A stretch of DNA of 64,000 bases from Amphiduros pacificus (lineage: Eukaryota > Annelida > Polychaeta > Phyllodocida > Hesionidae), in contig OX439003.1 in assembly GCA_949316495.1 (NCBI GenBank), positions 56,669,879 to 56,733,878 of the forward strand, in the 5' to 3' direction. A model generated the notes under the pieces. That model did no database searches, was not told the origin of the DNA, and saw only the letters and a program-made list of their open reading frames with translations. The position numbers and the translations under genes were made by a program. Positions within the stretch are counted from its first letter, which is position 1. Each line of letters starts with the position of its first letter. Shown piece after piece: positions 25,766 through 38,653 of this stretch.

Positions 25766-26000
25766 ATGGCGTGTATGAGATCTATGGGGTCTGTATAAGA
25801 ATAGCAAAAGAAATACAAGCAGCTGATAGCATGTTTGAAGAGCTAATGGATATGTTTATTTGGTATATATGGGAAATATATAAAGGAACATTCAGGTGAT
25901 AGTTCTGGGGATATATAAAGGGGTCTTGAGGAAGCACGGTTGTCACACAGGTAAAATAAGGCACAGCATAGAAGCAGGAGTGGGAAGCGTCTTCAGAAAT

Positions 26001-26494
26001 AGATGGTGCTGTCTCTCTCCTGCCACCCGCCTCTCTATGAGAACAGAGATAGAAGGTGCTGTCTCTCTCCTGTCACCCGCCTCTCTATGAGAACAGAAAT
26101 AGAAGGTGCTGTCTCTCTCCTGCCACCCGCCTCTCTATGAGAACAGAAATAGAAGGTGCTGTCTCTCTCCTGCCACCCGCCTCTCTATGAGAACAGAGAT
26201 AGATGGTGCTGTCTCTCTCCTGCCACCCGCCTCTCTATGAGAACAGAAATAGAAGGTGCTGTCTCTCTCCTGCCACCCGCCTCTCTATGAGAACAGAGAT
26301 AGAAGGTGCTGTCTCTCTCCTGCCATCCGCCTCTCTATGAGAACAGAAATAGATGGTGCTGTCTCTCTCCTGCCACCCGCCTCTCTATGAGAACAGAAGT
26401 AGATGGTGCTGTCTCTCTCCTGCCACCCGCCTCTCTATGAGAACAGACATAGAAGGTGCTGTCTCTCTCCTGCCACCCGCCTCTCTATGAGAAC
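26001..26494. repeat. 50-bp minisatellite
   Basis: Ten copies of a 50-bp unit (AGAAGGTGCTGTCTCTCTCC, TGCCACCCGCCTCTCTATGA, GAACAGAAAT) that differ at one to three sites each. Confidence 0.97.
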
Positions 26495-26620
26495 CAACCA
26501 TGCCTCAGAGGGGCACTCTGGCAGGATAGCGCACCTAGTGGCGGTTTGAGCCCAATGGACAGACATTATCTACTATCAGCGCTATATAAATTTTATTCAT
26601 TGTTGTTTTGACCTCGTGAC
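26495..26620 (+). repeat. Possible SINE or LINE tail
   Basis: Directly after the 50-bp array comes a block ending CAGCGCTATATAAATTTTAT followed by TCATTGTTGTT. A related ending (GGCGCTTTATAAATGTTTAT then TTATTATTATTATT) closes the 33.9-kb arrays at 33992-34027. Such AGCGCTATATAAAT endings are common 3' tails of short interspersed elements in lophotrochozoans, as far as I know. The element body is not delimited. Confidence 0.4.
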
Positions 26621-27004
26621 AGGTAAGACCTACTGCATAGAATGAAAGTCAAACCCAGGGAAAGTAATTACATAATATGTGGAATAATACATATTGACGC
26701 AATACATAACGCAATGACCATTGTTCATCATCCAATGGATTTCATCCACAGCCTTATATCTTAAAGCAGCGTTGTCTTTAATAAAGCTCTTCATCAAGGT
26801 AGTTAATGTTTATTACGGCAACCTATATTCTGCAAAACACATATCCTACACGTGCTTTTGAGTTGGACTATTTGTAGATATTGATATGTCTAAAACGACA
26901 TTGGACTTTGTGTTTTTGACATATGTGAATATGTGAAATTAATTATACTTATACACGTACTTTGATTATTTTAAAACGATTAACAAGATGAAGAAAGAAA
27001 AGGG

Positions 27005-30000
27005 TGACATTCACTTCAGGCGTGACTCTATCTGCTCTCCATACCTCTCTAGATGTAGACAGATGAGGATGACACACACTTCAGGCATGACTCTATCTGC
27101 TCTCCATACCTCTCTAGGTGTAGACAGATGAGGGTGACATACACTTCAGGCATGACTCTATCTGCTCTCCATACCACTCTAGATGTAGACAGATGAGGAT
27201 GACATACACTTCAGGCATGACTCTATCTGCTCTCCATACCACTCTAGATGTAGACAGATGAGGATGACATACACTTCAGGCATGACTCTATCTGCTCTCT
27301 ATACCTCTCTAGATGTAGACAGATGAGGATGACATACACTTCAGGCATGACTCTATCTGCTCTCCATACCTCTCTAGGTGTAGACAGATGAGGATGACAT
27401 ACACTTCAGGCATGACTCTATCTGCTCTCCATACCACTCTAGATGTAGACAGATGAGGATGACATACACTTCAGGCATGACTCTATCTGCTCTCTATACC
27501 TCTCTAGATGTAGACAGATGAGGATGACATACACTTCAGGCATGACTCTATCTGCTCTCCATACCACTCTAGATGTAGACAGATGAGGATGACATACACT
27601 TCAGGCATGACTCTATCTGCTCTCTATACCTCTCTAGATGTAGACAGATGAGGATGACATACACTTCAGGCATGACTCTATCTGCTCTCCATACCACTCT
27701 AGATGTAGACAGATGAGGATGACATACACTTCAGGCATGACTCTATCTGCTCTCCATACCACTCTAGATGTAGACAGATGAGGATGACATACACTTCAGG
27801 CATGACTCTATCTGCTCTCTATACCTCTCTAGATGTAGACAGATGAGGATGACATACACTTCAGGCATGACTCTATCTGCTCTCCATACCACTCTAGATG
27901 TAGACAGATGAGGGTAACATACACTTCAGGCATGACTCTATCTGCTCTCCATACCTCTCTAGATGTAGACAGATGAGGATGACATACACTTCAGGCATGT
28001 CTCTATCTGCTCTCCATACCTCTCTAGATGTAGACAGATGAGGGTGACATACACTTCAGGCATGACTCTATCTGCTCTCCATACCACTCTAGATGTAGAC
28101 AGATGAGGATGACATACACTTCAGGCATGACTCTATCTGCTCTCCATACCACTCTAGATGTAGACAGATGAGGATGACACACACTTCAGGCATGACTCTA
28201 TCTGCTCTCCATACCTCTCTAGATGTAGACAGATTAGGATGACATACACTTCAGGCATGACTCTATCTGCTCTCCATACCACTCTAGATGTAGACAGATG
28301 AGGATGACATACACTTCAGGCATGACTCTATCTGCTCTCCATACCTCTCTAGATGTAGACAGATGAGGATGACATACACTTCAGGCATGACTCTATCTGC
28401 TCTCCATACCTCTCTAGATGTAGACAGATGAGGGTGACATACACTTCAGGCATGACTCTATCTGCTCTCCATACCACTCTAGATGTAGACAGATGAGGAT
28501 GACATACACTTCAGGCATGACTCTATCTGCTCTCCATACCACTCTAGATGTAGACAGATGAGGATGACACACACTTCAGGCATGACTCTATCTGCTCTCC
28601 ATACCTCTCTAGATGTAGACAGATGAGGATGACATACACTTCAGGCATGACTCTATCTGCTCTCCATACCACTCTAGATGTAGACAGATGAGGATGACAT
28701 ACACTTCAGGCATGACTCTATCTGCTCTCCATACCTCTCTAGATGTAGACAGATGAGGATGACATACACTTCAGGCATGACTCTATCTGCTCTCCATACC
28801 ACTCTAGATGTAGACAGATGAGGATGACATACACTTCAGGCATGACTCTATCTGCTCTCCATACCTCTCTAGATGTAGACAGATGAGGATGACATACACT
28901 TCAGGCGTGACTCTATCTGCTCTCCATACCACTCTAGATGTAGACAGATGAGGATGACATACACTTCAGGCATGACTCTATCTGCTCTCCATACCTCTCT
29001 AGATGTAGACAGATGAGGGTGACATACACTTCAGGCGTGACTCTATCTGCTCTCCATACCACTCTAGATGTAGACAGATGAGGGTGACATACACTTCAGG
29101 GGTGACTCTATCCGCTCTCCATACCACTCTAGATGTAGACAGATGAGGATGACATACACTTCAGGCATGACTCTATCTGCTCTCCATACCTCTCTAGATG
29201 TAGACAGATGAGGATGACATACACTTCAGGCATGACTCTATCTGCTCTCCATACCACTCTAGATGAGACAGATGAGGGTGACATACACTTCAGGTATGAC
29301 TCTATCTGCTCTCCATACCTCTATAGATGAGACAGATGAGGGTGACATACACTTCAGCCATGACTCTATCTGCTCTCCATACCTCTATAGATGAGACAGA
29401 TGAGGATGACATACACTTCAGGGGTGACTCTATCTGCTCTCCATACCTCTCTAGATGTAGACGGATGAGGATGACATACACTTCAGGCATGACTCTATCT
29501 GCTCTCCATACCTCTCTAGATGTAGACAGATGAGGATGACATACACTTCAGGCATGACTCTATCTGCTCTCCATACCACTCTAGATGTAGACGGATGAGG
29601 ATGACATACACTTCAGGCATGACTCTATCTGCTCTCCATACCACTCTAGATGTAGACAGATGAGGATGACATACACTTCAGGCATGACTCTATCTGCTCT
29701 CCATACCTCTCTAGATGTAGACAGATGAGGATGACATACACTTCAGGGGTGACTCTATCTGCTCTCCATACCTCTCTAGATGTAGACAGATGAGGATGAC
29801 ATACACTTCAGGCATGACTCTATCTGCTCTCCATACCTCTCTAGATGTAGACAGATTAGGATGACATACACTTCAGGCATGACTCTATCTGCTCTCCATA
29901 CCTCTCTAGATGTAGACAGATGAGGATAACATACACTTCAGGCATGACTCTATCTGCTCTCCATACCTCTCTAGATGTAGACAGATTAGGATGACATACA

Positions 30001-30305
30001 CTTCAGGCATGACTCTATCTGCTCTCCATACCACTCTAGATGTAGACAGATGAGGGTGACATACACTTCAGGCATGACTCTATCTGCTCTCCATACCTCT
30101 CTAGATGTAGACAGATGAGGATGACATACACTTCAGGTATGACTCTATCTGCTCTCCATACCACTCTAGATGTAGACAGATGAGGGTGACATACACTTCA
30201 GGCATTACTCTATCTGCTCTCCATACCTCTCTAGATGTAGACAGATGAGGATGACATACACTTCAGGCATGACTCTATCTGCTCTCCATACCTCTCTAGA
30301 TGTGG
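27005..30305. repeat. 65-bp minisatellite, about 51 copies
   Basis: The unit contains GACAGATGAGGATGACATAC, ACTTCAGGCATGACTCTATC and TGCTCTCCATACCTCTCTAG, then ATGTA. A dimorphic site (ACCACTCT versus ACCTCTCT) alternates over parts of the array, giving hints of a 130-bp dimer unit. Two 64-bp copies lacking one base near 29260-29400 break the period. The last unit ends at ATGTGGACATATC. Confidence 0.97.
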
Positions 30306-31640
30306 ACATATCAAGATTATGTTCTCATCAAGCATACTGCTCTCAATACTACCAATGGCTACAGATAGGCAATTTGTCCATTTGTCTTTCGTTATTTGAT
30401 GTATTTATTGCACAAACAGATGAAATGGTCAATGCCTCTATCCCAGTAATGGGCATGCAAACTTACACTCATAGAAAAACACCTGTAGAATATATTCACC
30501 TAAGAGGTTTGATATAAGTCTATTTGCACAGTCTGACAATCCTTAAAAGCAATGAAAGTTGAAGCTCGAAGCTTATGTTCTGGGTGTAATCCAATATTCG
30601 ATTGAAAAAGCAATGATAACATAATGATTTCATTTTAGATAATAAAGGGATTAAATCTATTCTTGTAGTAAGGTGCTTACAATTGAATGTAATGTATTTC
30701 TAATGTTTTATTATGAAATGTTTTAAAAAGGCAATGCTAAAGGTCCTCTACTGAGCTCTTGTTCTTAATATATTCAGTCTGTGCAAATTGCATGCTCAAG
30801 TTAGGTCTCTAAAACAGATTATATTTAAAAAGGACAATGCTAAAAGACCAAGTTACTGTTCTGAATATAATCAGAATGGTCATTCCCATTTCGTGTTTTC
30901 CATAAGTGAATATACCTGAGGTGATACACTAGAGTATAGGGAACCGTCGTGGGGGATTGATGGCAAAGTTAAAGTTACCTTTTGTTTTCCCAGATAATCA
31001 TAATAATAACAATTTATGTTTCATATTTAAATGTAAGGCACTATTTCTAGTTGATTCTCTGGAGGTATATACGCAAGCTCAGTATGGAATTGCCAAGATT
31101 GAAAACCAAGTACATCGTTTAATCTGAACTTGAATTGGACTGCAAATATAAAATTGTACCAAAACATTCAGTCAGTGACTTTCTGTTGGTTTGGTAGGGG
31201 GCTAATATATTGTTATATTCTCAATACTCCTGTTATCTTAGCTCTCCTAGGCCAATATGAAGTTTGTTGCAGAGTATAATTTACAATATATAGCAAAATA
31301 ACAAAGGCTATGGACTAAAAAGCTTTTCAGTGGAGACACTCTATAGGATCAAATCAACAATGTTATTCTGTAAACAACATTTCCATGTAAATTGTCTTCT
31401 CTATAAGCTCATAACATTATAAAGTCAAATGATGACAATAACATTAGTCAATTAGCTGTACACAATACAAAGGCTTGGACATGTATATAGGCCTCGTAGT
31501 ATTATCTCATATTTACAATGGAAATCACAATAGATTTACCTGGAATTATCATAAAAGGAATATGACTATACCTCTTGGAGGCGCATCCTAGATATACTGA
31601 TCCTCACACTGATGCATTGGTAATGCAGGCGAGTTAAGAC
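30306..31640. other. No gene recognised
   Basis: About 1.3 kb of AT-rich sequence between arrays. Several AAAAGGCAATGCTAAA-like phrases repeat loosely (30545, 30727, 30830) but do not make a defined array. No exon could be supported. Confidence 0.45.
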
Positions 31641-31694
31641 ATCTTGAAGTAACTGATCCATCCCTTGTCCCTACAGCTGACACCAGTCCATATG

Positions 31695-32010
31695 TGTCCC
31701 TTTTCAATATATCTGACCCTAGACCCTGTGTGTCCCCGATCCCTACATGTCACCCTAGACCCTGTGTGTCCCCGATCCCTACATGTGACCCTAGACCCTG
31801 TGTGTCCCCGATCCCTACATGTGACCCTAGACCCTGAGTGTCCCCGATCCCTACCTGTGACCCTAGACCCTAAGTGTTCCCGATCCCTACATGTGACCCT
31901 AGACCCTGTGTGTCCCCGATCCCTACATGTGACCCTAGACCCTGAGTGTCCCCGATCCCGACACCTGACCCCAGGCCCTGTATGTCCCCGATCCCTACTT
32001 TGGCCTAAAC
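31695..32010. repeat. 36-bp minisatellite
   Basis: About eight copies of a 36-bp unit (CCCTAGACCCTGTGTGTCCC, CGATCCCTACATGTGA). The period is a multiple of three, so frames stay open on both strands over the whole array. That explains the 122-codon plus and 136-codon minus frames, neither of which I accept as a gene. Confidence 0.94.
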
Positions 32011-32650
32011 GAATGTCAGATATCCGCAAATGAAATAGCGTCACGAACCAGACCTACTTATAACATATTTTAATAGCCCATGATCTCTATTGCTGTAAAT
32101 CACTAGCAAATCTGTATTGACCATTTAACACTTCATACTCTTATTTATAAAACTTCCCATATAAGTGTGGCGTAGACAAGTTATATGATGATGACATCTT
32201 GATGTCTGTGGCGCAGGTCACATAAAGGTTGAATGGAGGAGTTATATGATGATGGCGGTGAGCACAGGTTCTTGCCGTGCAGTTAGAGTTTGCGTGCTGA
32301 GACGTGAAGGTGCTTCTCCATTATACATATAGTTCACTTGTTTCAATCTTAAAGGAGTCTGCTGGGCCGTCCTCGGCAGCAGGCATTACACACAGTAATC
32401 ACTCTTCTGATTTGTCCGGCTACCTGCAGGATGGAAAAACCTCTTGTACATATTAGCATTTGTTATGGATTATTTCAAAGTTCTGTACAGCAAGCAATAT
32501 GATATGGAGGTAACGTCTAATGGATAAGTGACAGCCTAAATAGTGGCATCTTTACTAAGCGTCATTCCAGATGGTTCCATTATAATATTTCCCAGGATTG
32601 ATGGAAGCGAAGTTGTAAGGTAAGTGCCACCAATACCAGCTAACTCATAG
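32011..32650. other. No gene recognised
   Basis: Contains two related phrases around TTATATGATGATG (32182 and 32242), a weak local duplication. No credible frame. Confidence 0.4.
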
Positions 32651-33478
32651 AACTACCATAAGGTACTCGATACTATAACCACTAGTTACCTCATAGAACT
32701 ACCATAAGGTACTCGATACTATGGCCACCAGCTACCTGATACTATAACCACTAGTTACCTGATACTATAGCCACCAGCTACCTGATACTATAACCACTAG
32801 TTACCTGATACTATAGCCACCAGCTACCTGATACTATAACCACTGGTTACCTGATACTATAACCACTAGTTACCTGATACTATAACCACTAGTTACCTGA
32901 TACTATAACCACTAGTTACCTGATACTATAACCACTAGTTACCTGATACTATAACCACTAGTTACCTGATACTATAGCCACTAGCTACCTGATACTATAG
33001 CCACTAGTTACCTGATACTATAACCACTAGTTACCTGATACTATAACCACTAGTTACCTGATACTATAACCACTGGTTACCTGATACTATAGCCACCAGC
33101 TACCTGATACTATAGCCACCAGCTACCTGATACTATAACCACCAGCTACCTGATACTATAACCACTAGTTACCTGATACTATAGCCACTGGTTACCTGAT
33201 ACTATAACCACTGGTTACCTGATACTATAACCACAAGTTACCTGATACTATAACCACTGGTTACCTGATACTATAACCACAAGTTACCTGATACTATAAC
33301 CACTAGTTACCTGATACTATAACCACTAGTTACCTGATACTATAACCACTAGTTACCTGATACTATAACCAGAAGTTACCTAATACTACAACCACTAGTT
33401 ACCTGATACTATAACCAGAAGTTACCTAATACTACAACCACTAGTTACCTGATACTATAACCACCAGCTACCTGATAG
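32651..33478. repeat. 23-bp minisatellite
   Basis: About 35 copies of a 23-bp unit (CCTGATACTATAACCACTAG, TTA). Longer founder-like versions that include CATAGAACTACCATAAGG lie at the left edge. Read on the minus strand each unit contains TCAGGTAACT, a good 5' splice-site match, but no minus-strand gene is seen here. Confidence 0.95.
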
Positions 33479-33905
33479 AACCACCACCAGCTGCCTATAG
33501 AACCACCACCAGCTACCTCATAGAACCACCACCAGCTGCCTATAGAACCACCACCAGCTGCCTATAGAACCACCACCAGCTGCCTATAGAACCACCACCA
33601 GCTGCCTATAGAACCACCACCAGCTGCCTATAGAACCACCACCAGCTGCCTATAGAACCACCACCAGCTGCCTATAGAACCACCACCAGCTGCCTGATAG
33701 AACCACCACCAGTTGCCTATAGAACCACCACCAGCTGCCTATAGAACCACCACCAGCTGCCTGATAGAACCACCACCAGCTGCCTATAGAACCACCACCA
33801 GCTGCCTATAGAACCAGCACCAGCTTCCTGATAGAACCACTACCAGCTGCCTGATAGAACCACCACCAGCTGCCTATAGAACCACCACCAGCTGCCTATA
33901 GAACT
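33475..33905. repeat. 22-bp minisatellite derived from the 23-bp array
   Basis: About 19 copies of GAACCACCACCAGCTGCCTA plus TA. The junction unit at 33455-33500 (ACCACCAGCTACCTGATAGAACC) is intermediate between the two units, and several copies still have CCTGATAGAACC. The second array therefore grew out of the first. Confidence 0.94.
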
Positions 33906-34027
33906 ATCACCTAAAACAACTCTCTGATAGAACCAATACCCGGTACCGAACATAATCACCACTTAGCGCCCAGAACAGATCCGTCTGGGGGTGGCGCTTT
34001 ATAAATGTTTATTATTATTATTATTAT

Positions 34028-35540
34028 CTGCGTCCGTTTTATTTTCATTTTTCATCCTTTTTGTTTGAAGGAGGGGTTCATATTTACATTTGTAATACAG
34101 TGTGTACACAATTATAAATGTACTTGAAATCAAAGGATTTCTTGATTCCGGACTTGAACATTTAGATTAATTTTCACCAGGAGAAACTGTGTGGTAATCC
34201 CATGAAATAGACAACTGAACAACTTTGAAGACAATACAAATGTTTGAAGAGAGATACCAGAAGCCAAGTCAATTAACATACCAGCTATATTCAGCGTATG
34301 CACTAGGAGAGTCCACGCTCAGGCACACACGTTTTGCAGGTCTCGTGGCAAACGTGACTTCCTCTTAAACTGTTCCCACAGTGTATTCATTTAGCGCTTT
34401 AGAACGCTTCAGAGGCCCATTTTAACCCACCAATTTTAACATTGTTGTGATTTATAACGTGCGGTTAGGATGCGGTTAGGATAATTTATCTTCAAAAGGC
34501 AGAGGTGGAGACAAGCATTAAGCATTGCTACAGAGCTATACATTATATTTCAATGTCAAGAACCACTGCTTATGTGTGCACTCTATATAAATATATATAC
34601 TCTGCTAGGTTATGATGAAAAAAATATTCTTCAACTCCGGTTACTCTCTATGATTTCAGATTGTTATGAAGCTTTAGATCACTACTTCACCAGCTTTGGC
34701 CTAAACATCTTTGAGGTATGCCCTGCCAACCAGAACAACAGTCAAAGCTTTATATCTATTATTGATGGTGTTGGCAGTCGGAACATATCCTTATAATTAA
34801 TAGCAAAACGTCACCAACACATTTCAATAATAAATAATTTCAAATAATAAGATTTGTTAATAGAGTTGGACCGAAAAAACCATCAGGCATCGCGTTGCAA
34901 GTGTGGGGACAAGTGTAAAGTTCTCGGTATATCGCATAAGTGAAATATTCTGACAAAAAGCCAACAATTCAACTCCTTGGTTTTTATAATTAAGAATGAA
35001 TGAGATCCAGCAAAGGTGCCAGCGCCTCAAGCCTGAAGTGCGCGGCAAGGCGTGTTAGTCAGTGCTTCCTGATCAACTGGAGAAACACATCATTTGCCAA
35101 TTATATGCAAATATAACATATTCACAATCAGGAAGTAAATACTCATCACAGTTATATTGCCATTAGTGAGTATGTAGTTAGAAATCATAGGAAGCATCAT
35201 CCACCATATTATATTTGATGTAGTTTATCCCGTGTGCTAATATAAATCAATTATCATAATTAATGCCACAAAGATATACTTCAATATTCATTTTCCTCTC
35301 AGAATGCCTCTTAACACATTGAAGTCTCTCGTATTCCATGGAAGTATAATTAATATTAATTGTCCTTGTCTACCTGTCATGCACAAATAAATAATAGAGA
35401 GAGAAAGGCAAGGCTCACTTGACTTTAGAGCTGGGCACATGGGGATGCATGCGTGACAATATGGACATATTATATGGGTTACATTCCTTCCTGAGTATTA
35501 GAACTAGGCATATAGTCTATGAATCATGTGTGGATATGTG
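34028..35540. other. No gene recognised
   Basis: About 1.5 kb of mixed sequence. Frames at 34572-34796 (plus) and 35048-34857 (minus) have no motifs. A noncoding upstream exon of the channel gene could lie here or in the next array, but nothing in the sequence fixes it. Confidence 0.4.
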
Positions 35541-35544
35541 ATTC

Positions 35545-36042
35545 TGGATGACATTAGGTGAGTAGTTTGGATGACATTAGGTGAGTAGTTTGGATGAAAT
35601 TAGGTGAGTAGTTTGGATGACATTAGGTGAGTAGTTTGGATGACATTAGGTGAGTAGTTTGGATGACATTAGGTGAGTAGTTTGGATGACATTAGGTGAG
35701 TAGTTTGGATGACATTAGGTGAGTAGTTTGGATGACATTAGGTGAGTAGTTTGGATGACATTAGGTGGGTAGTTTGGATGACATTAGGTGAGTAGTTTGG
35801 ATGACATTAGGTGAGTAGTTTGGATGACATTAGGTGAGTAGTTTGGATGACATTAGGTGAGTAGTTTGGATGACATTAGGTGAGTAGTTTGGATGACATT
35901 AGGTGGATGACATTAGGTGAGTAGTTTGGATGACATTAGGTGAGTAGTTTGGATGACATTAGGTGAGTGGTTTGGATGACATTAGGTGAGTAGTTTGGAT
36001 GACATTAGGTGAGTAGTTTGGATGACATTAGGTGAGTAGTTT
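35545..36042. repeat. 24-bp minisatellite carrying a splice-donor-like sequence
   Basis: About 20 copies of TGGATGACATTAGGTGAGTA plus GTTT. Every full unit contains ATTAG|GTGAGTAG, which fits the plus-strand 5' splice-site consensus closely. A rare variant reads GTGGGT. The array is about 1.8 kb upstream of the first coding exon of the TRPC gene, whose exon begins at a 3' splice site, so an upstream exon must exist. Confidence 0.93.
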
Positions 36043-37136
36043 GCCTGCGTTGCCGACACTGCGTTGTTCACGTTGGATGCATGTCATTGTCAGTACACAG
36101 GTAGCGCGCTCACTTTGGAGGCAGCAGCGACGATGTAATGGCCTAATATCAATCATAAAACATTATCCATTGCAAGGTCTCTTCATGTTCATCTCACCTG
36201 CCCTTATTCCCAGCATACATAGCCTATAGCAGCCATGTGGTCACATGAAGCACTCAAATCAACACACTGCACAGTTTGAACTCATAAGGCACTTCAGAAT
36301 GAAAACATAATCGAATTCACAGGAGTCTGACATTCATCATGACAATTGTATGGTTTCATAATGCTCAGGTGGTTCTGTCTATTTGTGACACGATATGTGC
36401 ATGTTATCAACTCAACAAAACAAACCTGGGATGCCGCACACCAAGCTGAATATTGCATGAAATTTGAGAAGTCTAATGTTTTAATCAGTGGGTGACGTGT
36501 ACTTTGAAGTCTGAGCGACAGCTCCCAATTCCTAAGAATACGGGCCAGTGGCATCAGAGCTTTGGGTCCAAAACATATTTATGAGGGTTTGAGGGTGGGG
36601 AATTATTGGACATGAAAGCATTGAATATTCATCATAAAACTAGAGGTCATAATTTAATGGTTGAAAATTAAGTTACCGAAAAAAAATTCTGATTCTGGAA
36701 AATAAATGACTATTGTTTCTGACATTTGGTATATCAATAATATGAATGAACTACACATGCAGCGCTTTGCCAGACTAGGCCTAATCATGGCGCTTTTGCA
36801 GTGTTTCTGAACAAATGTATTTTTATATGATATGTCTACAGATTTACCTTTTTTATTCCATTGGTAGACTATTTCAGGTTTTTGGGGCATTGACTCCATC
36901 ACCATACGTGTTCATATTTGGTTTTTGAAATCATATAACCGTGCTATTTTGATTTATCTAAATTAGCATACTTGAATGAATCATAGTAACATCAAAGAAC
37001 ATAACGTGGAATAAGAAAAATGATCAAATGACATTTTCTTCGTGTCATAAATTCGAACCTATCATACCTCTAAACCCGTGAATGAAACAGAGCTGTATTT
37101 TCGGGTTTATGATAGATCATATCGATATCTATATCA
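36043..37136. other. No gene recognised
   Basis: Intergenic or 5' intron sequence of the channel gene. No frame has motifs, and no core promoter could be placed. Confidence 0.4.
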
Positions 37137-37337
37137 GCACAGTTCGGATCAGAGATTCCACCACTACGATTAGAAACAGCTAGATACACAAAAATACCAC
37201 TTGGGCTTCGTTTGTGTATATTATGCAATGAAAATGTAATTGAGGATGAAAAACACTTTCTTTCTTTTCACTGTTTTTATAGTGAAATTAGGAATGTATA
37301 TTGTGTCAAGTTACACAAACTAATGGTTTTGGGGTAA
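37137..37337 (+). mobile_element. Relic of a LINE ORF2 C-terminus
   Basis: A plus-strand frame reads AQFGSEIPPLRLETARYTK, then PLGLRLCILC, then VIEDEKHFLSFHC, and ends at TAA 37335-37337. This matches the cysteine/histidine-rich tail of CR1/Jockey-clade ORF2 proteins (C-x2-C, then E-DE-HFL--C). No reverse transcriptase core is left upstream. The relic is in unique sequence about 0.5 kb before the channel exon. Confidence 0.7.
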
Positions 37338-37850
37338 TTCTTGTGACCCAATGTTTAGGATGCGCGAAGTAAAACTGGGGATTTTTCCTGTGTTCAATTT
37401 CCCCATAAATTTCATAAAATAATAGCTGCAGTCGATTATACATGTATACTTGTCTATGGGTCTTGTGTGTTACATGGTACTTCTTTGAGAATTAGGATTT
37501 GGTTGTTACCATTCCCTTTCTTGTGGGAAGAGGCCCAGTCAAAATTAACATTTGAAAAGGGTATATTCAAAGATCAAAGTGAAAAGCTGATTTATTGGTC
37601 ATATCTGGTCATTGCTCAATGTGCGGTTAGGTTCGGAAAGGTCCTGAGCGGACGGAAATGTATTTGCGCTCTGGCCTTGGTTGTGAAATTCTGAAAATGA
37701 TAAAAATTGTACGGATCAGTTCAGATTTCTTGTCCAGCAAAATTCAAAGCTCTCCCACCCCTGAATATCTTTTTCGCAAATTGTGCAATAAAATATTGTC
37801 CAACCATAATAATCAGCATGACTTAATCTAAACAATTTGTTTATTTGCAG

Positions 37851-38653
37851 ATTATGAAATTGGTCCATAAATCAATCAACAAATGCAGATCAAAATGGCT
37901 GACAAGACAAAGACATTAAAAAGATTCAACCGGAAGCAGTCTACATTCCGCAGACAGGGATCCACTGTGGAGCGCATGCGTGAAGCCATATTTGGTGATG
38001 TGCCACTTACAGACGCCGAGAGACGCTTCTTATTGGCTGCAGAGGACGGAAACTTTGCAGAAGTCAAAGAGTGTCTGGAAGAAAATAGTAATCTTAATGT
38101 CAATTGTGTGGACTACCTGGGACGGAGCGCACTCCACCTGGCGGTAACAGAGGAAGACCACAACATAATCAATTACCTCTTAGACAGGTGTAACCTGGAT
38201 GTTATTGAAAATGGCCTCATGTGTGCTATACTGGAAGATAATGTCAAAATCTGTGATCTGATACTCAACCACAAGGTTTATTCAAATAAAAAGTACAGAT
38301 TAAAACTGGAATTTCAACATGAATTTTATGACCAGGACGAGAGTAATCCATTTTTCTCGTCTGACATGAAGCCCATCGTTTTAGCTGCTCACAGAAATGA
38401 CTTTGAGATTATACACTTGCTCCTGAAGAAGGGCTTCACGCTGAAGCAACCTCACGACTATTTCTGTATGTGCACAGAATGTAAAAACCACAAAGAATTT
38501 GACTCAGTGGTGCACTCCAAGTCGCGTCTGAGCACATTCAGGGCTCTGGCAAGTTCTGCTTACATCTCTCTGTCTTCTGATGATCCTATACTCACCGCCT
38601 TCAAGCTGAGTCGGCAGTTAGAGCACCTATCACAACGGGAAAAGCAATACAAG
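37851..38653 (+). CDS. TRPC coding exon 1 (N-terminus, ankyrin and TRP_2)
   Basis: The exon starts after TTATTTGCAG (ends 37850) and ends at AAG|GTGAGG, phase 0. I place the start at ATG 37895 (MADKTKTLKRF), which has a strong AAAATGG context. An in-frame ATG at 37883 would add four residues but has a weaker context. An earlier out-of-frame ATG at 37854 opens a 21-codon upstream frame that ends within the coding region, so it may lower translation. Residues 40-60 and 71-97 fit ankyrin repeats (DYLGRSALHLAV), residues 157-180 another (PIVLAAHRNDFEIIHLLLKK). PHDYFCMCTEC keeps the zinc-binding H-x3-C-x-C-x2-C pattern of TRPC4/5. HSKSRLSTFRALASSAYISL is the TRP_2 signature. Confidence 0.96.

Noticed and set aside
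27005-30305. Regular repeats that could be taken for a CRISPR array
   Set aside because: Units are contiguous without unique spacers, and the context is an animal genome.
31634-32044. 136- and 122-codon frames on opposite strands
   Set aside because: Both come from the 36-bp repeat; no motif beyond the repeat unit.
36032-36229. 65-codon frame at the end of the 24-bp array
   Set aside because: It starts within the array edge, has no motif and no splice support.
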